Notes: generated by a model from the sequence alone, not told the origin. Shown: positions 38,981 to 48,571, counted from the stretch's first letter. The stretch: DNA of 64,000 nt from Planctomycetota bacterium (GCA_020638855.1 JACKHT010000007.1:62001-126000), one strand, 5' to 3'. Numbers and translations are program-made.

Positions 38981-39027
38981 ACCACCCAGCCTCAGAACCC
39001 CGTCTACCCCCTTTCCAAGCCACTACC

Positions 39028-39414
39028 ATGCGACACCGCGTATCCGGATTCAAACTCGGTCGCACCACCAGCCACCGCATCGCCATGACCCGCAACATGG
39101 CGGCGTCGGTGATCGAGCACGAGCGCATCATCACGACTTTGCCCAAAGCCAAGGCCGTGAAGCCCTTCGTCGAGAAGCTGGTGACCCTTTCCAAGGAAGC
39201 GACCCAACACAACCGCCGCCGGGCCTTTGCCCAGTTGCGCAGCAAGTCGGCCACCGAGAAGCTTTTCGAAGTGCTCGGCCCGCGCTTTGCCCAACGCCCC
39301 GGTGGCTACTGCCGCATCATCAAGCTGGCCAAGCGCCGCTTGGGCGATGGGGGCGAGCGCGCCATCCTCGAGTTCGTCGAGCGCACTCCCAAGGAATCGG
39401 CCCCCGTCGAGTGA
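39028..39414 (+). CDS. rplQ: Ribosomal protein L17
   Basis: A 128-residue tunnel-exit protein. It starts MRHRVSGFKLGRTTSHRIAM and has RNMAASVIEHERIITTLPKA and GGYCRIIKLAKRRLGDG. It is the last gene of the continuous ribosomal run. A strong hairpin lies 30 nt downstream. Confidence 0.97.
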   Translation: MRHRVSGFKLGRTTSHRIAMTRNMAASVIEHERIITTLPKAKAVKPFVEKLVTLSKEATQHNRRRAFAQLRSKSATEKLFEVLGPRFAQRPGGYCRIIKLAKRRLGDGGERAILEFVERTPKESAPVE

Positions 39415-39443
39415 CGTTGGCGGATAGGACGTTCGCGTCCGCC

Positions 39444-39481
39444 CTCCGGCCCGGTTGCCTGCAAAGGTGGCCGGGCCGGAG
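39444..39481 (+). terminator. Terminator after rplQ
   Basis: A perfect 11-bp stem, CTCCGGCCCGG (39444-39454) with CCGGGCCGGAG (39471-39481), is extended by three G-U pairs, one further G-U and CCT/AGG to a GCAA tetraloop. A T-biased tail (TTGTTGGTTC) follows. It also separates the alpha operon from the convergent LOG-family gene. Confidence 0.7.
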
Positions 39482-39576
39482 TTGTTGGTTCGGGCCCCAC
39501 GTGGTACCCGGCATCCTCTGGCTTGGCGAGGTTCTCCGGCGGGCGGCCGGGGCCCCCCTGCGAGCCATACTCGCGC

Positions 39577-40158
39577 CTAAATCTGTCCTTTGCGCAGCGA
39601 AGCTAGCGAAGGAGGCGGGACGTAACTATCGAAACGGTCGAGCACCGAGCGGGGATCCTGATCGACGAGCAGCATGTCCTTCTGGGATCCTTGCACGAAT
39701 CCTTGGTCCCCCGCGTGCCGTAGGAAATCGATCAGGCTGTCGAAGTACCCGGCCGCGTTGACCAAGCCCAAGGGCTTTTGGTGGTAGCCAAGGTACGACC
39801 AGGTCCAGATCTCGAACACCTCTTCCAGGGTGCCGATGCCACCTGGCAGCGCCAGGAATCCATCCGAAAGCGTGGCCATGAGGGTTTTGCGTTCGTGCAT
39901 CGAGCGCGTCACGAAGAGCTGGGTGAGGCCTTGGTGGGCGACTTCCTGTTGGACCAGGGCATCGGGGATCACCCCAATCACTTCCCCGCCTCCGCGCAAC
40001 ACGGAGTCGGCCACCAGGCCCATCAAGCCGACCTTGCCGCCCCCGTACACGAGGCGCAAGTTGCGTTCGAGCAGGGCTTCGCCCACCGTCTCCGCGAGTT
40101 TTGCAAACGCCGGGTCGTTGCCCGAGCGGGACCCACAGTACACGCAGATGCTCTTCAT
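39577..40158 (-). CDS. LOG-family protein (cytokinin-type nucleotide phosphoribohydrolase family)
   Basis: A 193-residue Rossmann-fold protein. The family signatures SMHERK (residues 86-91) and PGGIGTLEE (105-113) are intact, with YGGGKVGLMG at 38-47. LOG-family enzymes cleave the N-glycosidic bond of nucleoside monophosphates such as AMP or cytokinin nucleotides. The physiological substrate in bacteria is often unknown. It stands alone on the minus strand and converges on rplQ. A -10-like TACCCT lies only 8 nt before the ATG, so its mRNA may be leaderless. Confidence 0.88.
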   Translation of the reverse strand: MKSICVYCGSRSGNDPAFAKLAETVGEALLERNLRLVYGGGKVGLMGLVADSVLRGGGEVIGVIPDALVQQEVAHQGLTQLFVTRSMHERKTLMATLSDGFLALPGGIGTLEEVFEIWTWSYLGYHQKPLGLVNAAGYFDSLIDFLRHAGDQGFVQGSQKDMLLVDQDPRSVLDRFDSYVPPPSLASLRKGQI

Positions 40159-40456
40159 GGGGGCCTAGGGTACGCTCGGGTCGTCCTGCTACACAAAGGG
40201 ACTGCAAAGATTTGGTGCGCTCCTTCCAAGGGCCACCGTCCACCTGGCAGGGAACTCGAGCCGAGCGCGCTGAGGCGCTGGATCCGATGGAGACAGACTT
40301 GCCTTGTCCTAAGACCCTGCGATGGCCCTCATCGTTTCTTAACGACCACTCCCCTCAACGCGCTTCTAGCCTTATCGGGCCTGCGAGCCCATAGCGGCCG
40401 ATCGTCCTTCGATCCCCACCGCCCAACCGGCGGCTCGTCTTTCCCCTAAGAGCTCG
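40159..40456. other. Divergent intergenic region
   Basis: This 298-bp stretch lies between the minus-strand LOG-family gene and the plus-strand acyltransferase. Apart from the -10-like box for the LOG gene at 40167-40172 I see no gene, repeat or clear plus-strand promoter. Confidence 0.5.
40167..40172 (-). promoter_or_regulatory. -10-like box directly before the LOG-family gene
   Basis: On the minus strand TACCCT lies 8 nt before the ATG at 40158. TTGTGT lies 18 nt further upstream. The distance would place transcription start at or next to the start codon. Confidence 0.45.
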
Positions 40457-41842
40457 ATGGTCTTCGCAAGCGGGATTTTCCTGTACTTCTTTCTGCCCCT
40501 GTTCTTGGGGCTTTACTACACCTGCCCCAAGCGCTGGCGGTCGACGATCATCGCCGTTGCGAGTTACGTCTTCTATGGCTGGTGGCGGCCGGATTTCGTC
40601 TTGCTGATGTGGCTGTCGACGGTGGTGGACTACACCGCAGGACAACGAATCACCCGATTGCGCGAGCGCGGCGAGCGGGGCAAGGCTTGGTTGTATCTGT
40701 CGCTGGTAACGAACCTCGGCTTGCTGGGGTACTTCAAGTACTTCAACTTTGGCGTCGACACACTCAATGCGATTTTTGCGCCGTTTGGAGGCCCCAGCCT
40801 GCACTTTGCGACCGTGGTGTTGCCGGTTGGAATCTCGTTCTACACCTTCCAAACACTGAGCTACACGATCGACGTGTACCGCGGATCCGCGGCGCCGGTG
40901 AAGTCTTTCCAGGACTTCATGTGCTACGTCTCGCTCTTTCCCCAGCTCGTGGCGGGACCGATCGTGCGCTACAACACGCTGGCGGACCAACTGCACGATC
41001 GCAGCCACACGCGCAGCAAGTTCTATCGCGGCATGTTGGCTTTCCAGGCCGGGATGGTCAAAAAGATCCTGGTCGCGGACATCCTGGGGGAGCTCGCCGA
41101 TGCCGCTTTTGCGGGCGATGGCTTGACCGCGGGTCATTCGTGGCTCGGGGCGCTCGCGTACACCTTTCAGATCTACTTCGACTTTTCGGGGTATTCGGAC
41201 ATGGCCATCGGCCTGGGGTTGATGATCGGGTTCCAGTTTCCGGTCAACTTTGACCAGCCCTATCGCTCGATCTCGATCACGGACTTCTGGCGGCGTTGGC
41301 ATATTTCGCTGTCGAGTTTCCTGCGCGACTACCTCTACATCCCGCTCGGCGGCAACCGCAAAGGGGTGGTACGCACCTACATCAACCTAAGCCTGACGAT
41401 GCTGCTCGGAGGACTGTGGCACGGTGCCAATTGGACGTTCGTGGCTTGGGGCGCCTACCAGGGGTTCTGGTTGGTGGCGGAACGGCTATCGGGCAAGAGT
41501 TCGTTCTATGCGGGTTTTCCGCGTTTTGCGCAGATCGCGCTGACCTTCGTGCTGGTGATCTTCGGGTGGGTGCTCTTCCGCGCCGGCTCGATCGACGAGG
41601 CCTGGGCCTATTGGCAATCGCTCGTGGGCTTGGGATCCGGCCAGGGGCAGCTCGCCTTGCGACCCATCCACGGGGTGGCCGCCCTGGGCGGCGCCATCGC
41701 GTTGTGGCTCTTTCCCACCACGCAACAGCTTCTCTACCAAGCCAACCTCCGTTGGGCGGTCCCGCTCCAGGCCGCGTTTTGGCTATCTCTGATCCACCTC
41801 CACTACGTCAGCCATGTGCCCTTCCTCTACTTCCAATTCTAG
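40457..41842 (+). CDS. AlgI-type membrane-bound O-acyltransferase (MBOAT)
   Basis: A 461-residue polytopic membrane protein. Family features are FFLPLFLGLYY at the start, VLPVGISFYTFQTLSYTIDV, SLFPQLVAGPIVRY, TDFWRRWHISLSSFLRDYLY, IPLGGNRKG, and GGLWHGANWTF with the catalytic His322. AlgI-type proteins move acyl groups across the inner membrane for O-acetylation of an exopolysaccharide. The next gene overlaps by 29 nt and encodes an AlgX/AlgJ-like partner, which supports this role. No polymer synthase is nearby, so the substrate is unknown. Confidence 0.92.
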   Translation: MVFASGIFLYFFLPLFLGLYYTCPKRWRSTIIAVASYVFYGWWRPDFVLLMWLSTVVDYTAGQRITRLRERGERGKAWLYLSLVTNLGLLGYFKYFNFGVDTLNAIFAPFGGPSLHFATVVLPVGISFYTFQTLSYTIDVYRGSAAPVKSFQDFMCYVSLFPQLVAGPIVRYNTLADQLHDRSHTRSKFYRGMLAFQAGMVKKILVADILGELADAAFAGDGLTAGHSWLGALAYTFQIYFDFSGYSDMAIGLGLMIGFQFPVNFDQPYRSISITDFWRRWHISLSSFLRDYLYIPLGGNRKGVVRTYINLSLTMLLGGLWHGANWTFVAWGAYQGFWLVAERLSGKSSFYAGFPRFAQIALTFVLVIFGWVLFRAGSIDEAWAYWQSLVGLGSGQGQLALRPIHGVAALGGAIALWLFPTTQQLLYQANLRWAVPLQAAFWLSLIHLHYVSHVPFLYFQF

Positions 41843-43754
41843 GGGCGTTTCGCCCGATGGTTTGATCGAGGTTCCTCCGCCCCGCCCGACCCCGCGTTTG
41901 CGGGCCTTGGTGATCGGCGCGATCCTGGTCGCCAATGGCTCCATCGTGCTAGGGACCACGCTGGTGGATTCCTTTTGGCGCTTGCCGAAGCCGAGCTTGG
42001 TTGGGATCGAAAAGGCCGAAGACGACGCGATGCACCGCAACGCCAAGTGGTCGGATGGTTCGATGGCCAAGCTCATCGAGCATCACTTGCGGCTCACCTC
42101 CCGAGTCCGCAAGAAGCTGGCGAAGCCCTACACCGAATTCCTGTTTCGCAGCCTGCGTGAGACCGGCAAGACGGTCATGGCCGGGCGCGAGGGGATGCTG
42201 TTCCTGAAAGAACGGATCCAAACCCCCAAGGCGCCCCCCGAGTTGGGGGCCACGCGCGAGGCGGCCGTCCAAGGCGCGATCTCCCGCCGGCTTGCGGCGC
42301 TCGGGATGCGCCACATCTTGGTCCCGGTGCCGCGTAAAGGGGTGGTGTGCCAGGCCAACCTCCCGATGGGGGTGGATGCACGGCGTGCCTTCGACGAAGC
42401 GGTCGTTCCCGCGATGCGCGCCCGAGGCGTCGAGTGCGTGGACCTGTTGCCGGCGCTGGAAGGCCAGGATCCCACGAAGATGTACCTGCGAGTCGACACC
42501 CATTGGTCCACCCAGGGCATGCAGCGGTCGGCCGAGGCGGTGGCGGCCCAAACCGGGTTGCTCGCGCCGCTGGGCGAGCGCCGCGGCCACGTGCGCGAAG
42601 TCCCGGCGATCACCACGGCCCCGGTTGGAGATCTGCCTGTGCTGATGGGCATCCAGCTGCGGGAAAGCGATGCACCCACCTACAACTGTCCGATGGTCGA
42701 GGTGGTGGGCGATCGGCTGGAGACCATGCCGCTGGGTGATGCCAGCTCGCCGATCGCCCTGTGCGGCACGAGCTTCAGCGGCCACGGGCTGTTTGCCTCG
42801 TTTCTGTCACACTACTTCGGCATCGCTGTTGATTCGCACGCAATCCTAGGCGGAACGCCCCACGCGAGCTTGGCCGAAATGCTGCACGCGCGCGAAGCCA
42901 GCGGATGGCCCGAGGTGGTGATCGAAGAGATCCCGAACCACCTGGTGCAGGCGATGGCGCTCAACGTGCCTAGTTGGGTCGTTTTCCAAGGGGCGGGTGA
43001 CCTGTTTGCCAGCTTTCCGCCCCCGCACACGGTGGATTTGCCCGTGTGGGACAAAATCCTCGCCACCTCCGCGCCGCTCGGGACACCGCTCGCGGTCGTG
43101 GATGGCCGGGTGGCGGCGGAAGTGGGGCCCGGCTGGCTAGGACGCAGTGGCGAAGGTGCGTTGGAGTTTGTGATCGACGGCGAGCTGACCGCCGGAGAGG
43201 TGCGGCTCGACCTGGGGTCCGACAAGGCGCTGCTATCGATTCCGTGGTCCACAGGGCGCAAGCGCGTCGTGGTTCCGGCACTATCGGAGCAAGCGAGTTC
43301 GGAACCCATCCGCTTGGTGATTGCGACTTTGACCCCCGAAGCTTCCTTTGTCCTGCACGACTTCCATCCGGTGATCAGCGCGGCGCCTTCCACGGTCGAA
43401 GCGGGAAGCGTTTCCCCGCTGGAAGCGAAGGGCGGGGGCTTTGAGCAATCGATCGCCTTCCCGCCAGGCTTGCGCTTTGGCAGGCACGATACGCTTGTGG
43501 TGCACACCACCGAAGGACGCGAAAGCGCCGAAGGAATCGAGTTGGTGGTGGAAACAACCGCAGGGGATCGCGCGGTGTTTCCCTTCCAAACACTGCATCC
43601 CAACGCCTGGATCGTGGTGCAACCGGGCGCCTTCGCGGGTTCGGAACTGGCAGACGTGCGGGTATCAGGGCGGACCGCCTCGGGTCAGCCGCTGGCAAGC
43701 TTCGTCCAATCCGCAGCTTGGTATCGTTTGTCGGTGAAGCCTTTGGTGCACTGA
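41814..43754 (+). CDS. AlgX/AlgJ-like SGNH-type O-acetyltransferase partner
   Basis: A 646-residue protein with one membrane anchor (LRALVIGAILVANGSIVLG, about residues 29-47) and a large exported part. The SGNH/AlgX catalytic set is visible as D228 and H230 in VDTHWSTQG and S320 in CGTSFSG. After about residue 430 the sequence turns beta-rich (GELTAGEVRLDLGSDK and onward), perhaps a carbohydrate-binding region. The gene overlaps the acyltransferase by 29 nt, so translation is probably coupled. It likely transfers acetyl groups to an unidentified exopolysaccharide. The stop lies 9 nt from the convergent dnaE stop. Confidence 0.78.
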   Translation: MCPSSTSNSRGVSPDGLIEVPPPRPTPRLRALVIGAILVANGSIVLGTTLVDSFWRLPKPSLVGIEKAEDDAMHRNAKWSDGSMAKLIEHHLRLTSRVRKKLAKPYTEFLFRSLRETGKTVMAGREGMLFLKERIQTPKAPPELGATREAAVQGAISRRLAALGMRHILVPVPRKGVVCQANLPMGVDARRAFDEAVVPAMRARGVECVDLLPALEGQDPTKMYLRVDTHWSTQGMQRSAEAVAAQTGLLAPLGERRGHVREVPAITTAPVGDLPVLMGIQLRESDAPTYNCPMVEVVGDRLETMPLGDASSPIALCGTSFSGHGLFASFLSHYFGIAVDSHAILGGTPHASLAEMLHAREASGWPEVVIEEIPNHLVQAMALNVPSWVVFQGAGDLFASFPPPHTVDLPVWDKILATSAPLGTPLAVVDGRVAAEVGPGWLGRSGEGALEFVIDGELTAGEVRLDLGSDKALLSIPWSTGRKRVVVPALSEQASSEPIRLVIATLTPEASFVLHDFHPVISAAPSTVEAGSVSPLEAKGGGFEQSIAFPPGLRFGRHDTLVVHTTEGRESAEGIELVVETTAGDRAVFPFQTLHPNAWIVVQPGAFAGSELADVRVSGRTASGQPLASFVQSAAWYRLSVKPLVH

Positions 43755-43763
43755 GCTGAGCGG

Positions 43764-46700
43764 CTAGATGCGCACCAGTCCCACCCGCCCCTCACCCAGG
43801 AGCTCAATCAGCTCCTGTGCCAAGCCTTCGTTGATGTTCACGCCGGCTTTGGGGGTCCGCACCCGCCGCAAGCGCCCGTCGTCGCCCGTGACTTGGAAGA
43901 ACAAGGGGCGTTCGCCGCGGTGCTTGTCGAGCACCCCTTGCAGGCGCTCGAGGTGCGTCTCATCGCGCGGATCAAGCTGGATGGAGAGGCCGCCTTGGAA
44001 GACTTCGAGCGCACTCGCCAGGGGCATGATGCGGTCGACGATCAGAGCCGGCTCCTCGCCCGAATCTTCGAGTTTGGCGATGCAGAGGATCACCTGGCCA
44101 TCCTCGATCGCATCGCGGTGCTCTTCGTAGGTGCGCGGGAAGACCGTTGCGGCGATCGAGCCGTGCAAGTCCTCGAGCCGGAAACGGCACATCTTTTGCC
44201 CGGCCATCCGTCCGGTCTTGACCACGAGTTCCGCCTTCTGCAGCACAAGTCCCGCCACGCGCACTTCGCTGCCACCGGGAAGGTTCGCAAAGGCCGGGAT
44301 CGGGGAGGAAGAAAGCAGGCTCACCATGCCGGCCTTTTCCTGCAGCGGGTGACCGGTCAAGTAGAACCCCAGTACCTCGTACTCGAGGGCCAAGGAATCC
44401 ATGTCGCTCAGGGCCTTGCTGTCGTCGATCCCGTCCGCGGCCGGTGCCGACGGATCGCTCGCATCGGCTTCGGCCCCGCCAAACATGTCGAACATCGACA
44501 TTTGCCCGGTCTTGCGCGCATCGGCTGCGACCGAACCATCGGCCAAGGCCCCATCGAGTGCTGCCAAAACCGCGCCGCGGTTGTGGCCAGTTTCGTCGAA
44601 GCAACCCGCCTTGATGATCGCCTCCCAAGCGAGTTTGCCGACCTGAGCGGGATCGGCTTCGCCCGCGAGGGTATGCAAAGTGAGGGGCTTGTCCTGCGCC
44701 AACACCCGGTCGCGCGCGGCGATCAACGTGTCGGCGGCGCGCTTGCCCATGCCCTTGATGGCCCCCAAGCCAAACCCGATCACGCCCTCTTCCAGGGCTT
44801 CGAAATCCCACACCGCATGGGAAATCCCCGGCGGAACGATCCGAACGTTGGCCTTGCGGCTGTCGTCGAGGAAGTTCTTGACCTTGTCCGAATCGCCCAT
44901 TTCACAACTGAAGTTGGCGGCCAAGAAGGCGGTGCGGTAGTTCGCCTTGAGGTAGGCGGTCTGGTAGGTGATGACGGCATAAGCCGCCGTGTGCGACTTG
45001 TTGAAGCCGTACCCTCCGAACTTGAGGATGATGTCCCAGACCTCTTGGGCGGTCTCGCGTGAAGCTCCATTGCGTTCCGCGCCTTCGAGGAACTGCGCCG
45101 AGAACTTTTGCATGATCTCGGGCTTCTTCTTGCCCATCGCCTTGCGCAAGTTGTCGGCATCGTTGAGCGAGAATCCGCCTAGCTCCACCGAGGCGAGCAT
45201 GATCTGCTCCTGGTAGACTAGGCAGCCGTAGGTGCCCTTGAGGATCTTCTCGACGCTGGGGTGGGGGTATTGGATGGCTTCGCGACCGTGCTTGCGGTCC
45301 ACGAACATGTCGACCATGCCCGACTCCAGCGGGCCGGGCCGATACAGCGCGAGCACGGCCGCGATGTCTTCGAAACAGTCGGGCTTGAGTCGCGCGAGCA
45401 ACTTGCGCATGCCTTCGGATTCGAGCTGAAAGACGCCCAGGGTGTCACCCTGCATCAGCATCTGGTACGTGGCCGGATCTCCCTCGGGCAGGTTTTCGAT
45501 GTCCGGAGGTGTGCCGCCCATCTTTTCGATGTTGCGCAGGGTCTTCTCGATGATCGTGAGCGTCCGCAGCCCCAGGTAGTCCATCTTGAGCAGCCCGAGT
45601 TCCTCGAGCTGCGGTGCGGAGTACTGGGTGGTGATGTCCTCGCCGTTGCGGCCCAGGGGCACGAACTCGTGGGTCGGGCGGGGGGTGATCACCACGCCGG
45701 CTGCGTGGGTCGAAACGTGCCGCGCCATGCCTTCGAGGGGCACCGAAAAGTTGAACAGCTCCTCGTACTCGGGTCCGAGGTTGCGGAAGGCCTGCAGTTC
45801 GGCATCCGACTCAAGCGCCTTTCCAAGGGTCGGCGCACCGGGGCCCGAGGGGATCTTCTTGGCGATCTTGTCGATCTCGCGCAGAGGGATGTCGAGCACG
45901 CGACCCACGTCGCGCACGACCGTGCGCGAGGCCATGGTCCCAAAGGTCACGATTTGCGTCACGCTATCGCGACCGTACTTCTGGCGCGTGTATTCGATGA
46001 CCGCTTCACGCCCGTCCTTGCAGAAGTCGATGTCGATGTCGGGCATCGACACCCGGCTCGAGTTCAAGAAGCGCTCGAACAACAGGTCGTACTTGAGCGG
46101 ATCGACGCGGGTGATGTCCAAGAGGTAGGCCACGATCGAACCGGCCGCCGAACCGCGCCCAGGTCCCACGGGGATGTGGTTCTGGCGTGCCCAGCGGATC
46201 AAATCCCAAACGATCAAGAAGTAGCTGACAAAGCCCAACTCTTTGATCACCTGGACTTCATGGTGCAACCGCTCGCGCGCCTGGTGGTTGTCGCCCGGGT
46301 AGAGCTTCGGCAAGCGTTCGGCCAGCAAACGGTCGAGCAGGTCGTTGGCGGACTCGCCGGTTTCGCTGACGAATTCGGGCATATGGTACTTGCCGAATTC
46401 GATCTCCAGGTTCACCTGCTCGGCCACATCCATGGTGGCCTGCAACGAGTCCGGTAGGTCCCGGAACATGTGCGCCATTTCCTCGCGCGTCTTGAAGTAC
46501 AGCGATTCGGTGTCGAAGCGAAAACGCTTCTCGTCGCTGCGCTTGGCGCCGGTGTTGATGCACAGCAGGATGTCCTGGGTGTGGCAGTCTTCCGCGCGCA
46601 GGTAGTGGATGTCGTTGGTGGCCACCAACGGGATGCCGGTCGCTTGGTGCAAGCGGTACAGCGATTCGTTGGCTTTGGTTTGGATCTCGATCCCGTTGCG

Positions 46701-47237
46701 CTGCAGTTCGAGCCAGAAGTGCTCGGGGCCGAACAAGTCGCGCAGCCTACCAGCCAAGGCTTGGGCCTCGGATTCCTTGTCCTGCAGGAACAGTTGGTTG
46801 ATTTCCCCGGCGAGGCAACCCGAGAGGCAGGAGATGCCCGCAGCGTGTTGGGCCAACAGATCCATGTCGATCCGCGGGCGGAACGAGTAGCCGTTGACGA
46901 AGGCCTCCGAGGAGAGCTTCATCAGGTTCTTGTAGCCTTCCTCGTTGCGCGCCAAGAGCGTCAAGTGGCTGTAGCCGTTGCCCTTGCGCTTGCTGTGCGA
47001 CTGGTGCATCGACTGCTTGGCGATGTACACCTCGCATCCCACCAACGGCTTGATGCCGCCCTCGGTGCATTTTTTGTACAGTTCGATGGCGCCGTACATG
47101 TTGCCGTGGTCGGTCAGCGCCAAGGCGCCCTGCCCATCGGCTTGGCAAGCCTTGACCAGATCACCGATCCGGTTGGCTCCATCGAGCAAGCTGTACTCGG
47201 AGTGTACGTGCAGGTGCACGAAGTCGGGGGAGACCAT
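43764..47237 (-). CDS. dnaE: DNA polymerase III alpha subunit
   Basis: An 1157-residue replicative polymerase of the DnaE1 type. The PHP domain begins FVHLHVHSEYSLLDGANRIG (His8 and His10), the palm carries PDIDIDFCKDGR at about residue 398, and the helix-hairpin-helix region has GLGAIKGMGKRAADTLI. An OB domain with VRVAGLVLQKAELVVKTG and a C-terminal clamp and tau-binding region complete it. It lies 11 nt downstream of the transcarbamylase gene on the same strand, an uncommon pairing that suggests co-transcription. Confidence 0.96.
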   Translation of the reverse strand: MVSPDFVHLHVHSEYSLLDGANRIGDLVKACQADGQGALALTDHGNMYGAIELYKKCTEGGIKPLVGCEVYIAKQSMHQSHSKRKGNGYSHLTLLARNEEGYKNLMKLSSEAFVNGYSFRPRIDMDLLAQHAAGISCLSGCLAGEINQLFLQDKESEAQALAGRLRDLFGPEHFWLELQRNGIEIQTKANESLYRLHQATGIPLVATNDIHYLRAEDCHTQDILLCINTGAKRSDEKRFRFDTESLYFKTREEMAHMFRDLPDSLQATMDVAEQVNLEIEFGKYHMPEFVSETGESANDLLDRLLAERLPKLYPGDNHQARERLHHEVQVIKELGFVSYFLIVWDLIRWARQNHIPVGPGRGSAAGSIVAYLLDITRVDPLKYDLLFERFLNSSRVSMPDIDIDFCKDGREAVIEYTRQKYGRDSVTQIVTFGTMASRTVVRDVGRVLDIPLREIDKIAKKIPSGPGAPTLGKALESDAELQAFRNLGPEYEELFNFSVPLEGMARHVSTHAAGVVITPRPTHEFVPLGRNGEDITTQYSAPQLEELGLLKMDYLGLRTLTIIEKTLRNIEKMGGTPPDIENLPEGDPATYQMLMQGDTLGVFQLESEGMRKLLARLKPDCFEDIAAVLALYRPGPLESGMVDMFVDRKHGREAIQYPHPSVEKILKGTYGCLVYQEQIMLASVELGGFSLNDADNLRKAMGKKKPEIMQKFSAQFLEGAERNGASRETAQEVWDIILKFGGYGFNKSHTAAYAVITYQTAYLKANYRTAFLAANFSCEMGDSDKVKNFLDDSRKANVRIVPPGISHAVWDFEALEEGVIGFGLGAIKGMGKRAADTLIAARDRVLAQDKPLTLHTLAGEADPAQVGKLAWEAIIKAGCFDETGHNRGAVLAALDGALADGSVAADARKTGQMSMFDMFGGAEADASDPSAPAADGIDDSKALSDMDSLALEYEVLGFYLTGHPLQEKAGMVSLLSSSPIPAFANLPGGSEVRVAGLVLQKAELVVKTGRMAGQKMCRFRLEDLHGSIAATVFPRTYEEHRDAIEDGQVILCIAKLEDSGEEPALIVDRIMPLASALEVFQGGLSIQLDPRDETHLERLQGVLDKHRGERPLFFQVTGDDGRLRRVRTPKAGVNINEGLAQELIELLGEGRVGLVRI

Positions 47238-47248
47238 GGTGCAGCGGT

Positions 47249-48265
47249 TTAATGGCGCAAGAGCAGGGAGAGCAGACTTTTTTGGGTGTGCAGGCGGTTG
47301 GCCGCTTGCTCGATGATCAAGCTGTGCTTGCTATCCAAGACCCGGTCGGTCACCTCCAGGTTGCGCCGAATCGGCATGGGATGCATCAGGCGTGTTTGGT
47401 CTCCGAGTTCCATCACGCTGTCATCCACACACCAGGTGCCCTGGCGGGCGCCGCGTTGGGCGGCCAAACTGCCTTTGCCGTAGGTTTGCAGGCTCCACCA
47501 GGAGCGGGCGTAGATCACATGGCTGCCTTCGGCCGCGCTGCGCAGGTCCATGCCCGTATCCAGGGTCGTATGGCGGGCTTTCGCCAACTCCCGGGCTTGT
47601 CGGAGCACTTCGTCATCCAGGTCGTAGCCGGTGGGGTGGGCGACCCGGACTTCCATGCCCGACCGCAAGGCAGCCAGCATGACCGAGTGCACCACCGCTG
47701 GGCTGGAGGGGGTGGGGGATTGGGTCCATGCGATGGTGAGGCGCTTGCCCTGCAGCTCCCCAAGCGACTCGCGCAAGGTCATCAGGTCCGCCAAGGCTTG
47801 CAGCGGATGCCACAGCGCGCTCTCCATGTTGATGATCGGGACTTTGGAGTGCTGAACCCAGGATTGGATTTGCTCGTCCTGGCGGTCCACGGCCCAGGAC
47901 TTGCCAGCCAGGGCGGGACGGATCGCGATGGCGTCCACGTAGCACGAGAGCGCCGCGGCCGCATCCTTGATGTGCTCCGGCGCAACGCCGTCCATGAGGC
48001 GGGCGTCGCGGGCTTCCAGTTCCCAAAAATCCGAGGCCGCGTTGAGGTTGACCGGGTGTCCGCCCAGCTGGTGCAGCGCCACCTCCAGCGAAGTGCGCGT
48101 GCGCAACGAGGGGCGGAAGAACAACAGTCCCACGCTCAGCCCCAATAGGTCGGTACGCGACACGCCCCGCTTGAGCCGGGTGGCCAGGTCGAGCACGTCT
48201 TCCAACTCGCGGTCGGAGAGGTCCTCCAGGCGGACGAAGTGGGCGGGATTGGCGGAGAGACTCAT
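47249..48265 (-). CDS. argF: N-acyl-L-ornithine transcarbamylase, probably N-succinylornithine type
   Basis: A 338-residue transcarbamylase. The carbamoyl-phosphate site is FFRPSLRTRTS (residues 49-59). Later motifs are VPIINMESALWHPLQALADL and the C-terminal HPMPIRRNLEVTDRVLDS with EAANRLHTQK, all as in the argF' family rather than ordinary OTCase. The specificity loop reads MDGVAPEH with Pro96 at the position that is Pro in Bacteroides succinylornithine transcarbamylase and Glu in the Xanthomonas acetylornithine enzyme. I therefore favour N-succinyl-L-ornithine. I use the ATG at 48265. A nine-codon longer start at 48292 would swallow the -10-like TACCCT. It acts in arginine synthesis. Confidence 0.85.
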   Translation of the reverse strand: MSLSANPAHFVRLEDLSDRELEDVLDLATRLKRGVSRTDLLGLSVGLLFFRPSLRTRTSLEVALHQLGGHPVNLNAASDFWELEARDARLMDGVAPEHIKDAAAALSCYVDAIAIRPALAGKSWAVDRQDEQIQSWVQHSKVPIINMESALWHPLQALADLMTLRESLGELQGKRLTIAWTQSPTPSSPAVVHSVMLAALRSGMEVRVAHPTGYDLDDEVLRQARELAKARHTTLDTGMDLRSAAEGSHVIYARSWWSLQTYGKGSLAAQRGARQGTWCVDDSVMELGDQTRLMHPMPIRRNLEVTDRVLDSKHSLIIEQAANRLHTQKSLLSLLLRH

Positions 48266-48571
48266 GCCCACAGGGTACAGCTTGGCCCGCACCTACGACC
48301 AGACTCGGTTCGTGCACGACCGGGGTTTTGTCCCCTTGCGTGGGAGGGTCTGCAACGTTCCCGATGCTTCCCACCCAAGCTGCTTCCGTGGCCGTTGCTG
48401 GCAGCATACTGCGTATGAAGCGCAATACCGTTCCCTTCGGATTTTCCCTTGGCCACCCATTGGGCCCGGGTCGGAGTCCTCGCGCTCGGTGGTCTAGGCC
48501 CTAGGAAGCAGGCTCCTTCGCGGGGATCCCCAGGAATTGGGGGGAATTGGTTTTCCGGTGGGGGAGGTTGC
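48266..48571. other. Divergent intergenic region before tRNA-Arg
   Basis: About 306 bp between the minus-strand transcarbamylase and the promoter of tRNA-Arg. I see a short CATAC/GTATG hairpin near 48405 but no gene or repeat. Confidence 0.5.
48272..48277 (-). promoter_or_regulatory. -10-like box directly before the transcarbamylase gene
   Basis: On the minus strand TACCCT (48277-48272) lies 6 nt before the ATG at 48265. No strong -35 match is present. The spacing would give a leaderless mRNA and supports the shorter start. Confidence 0.45.
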
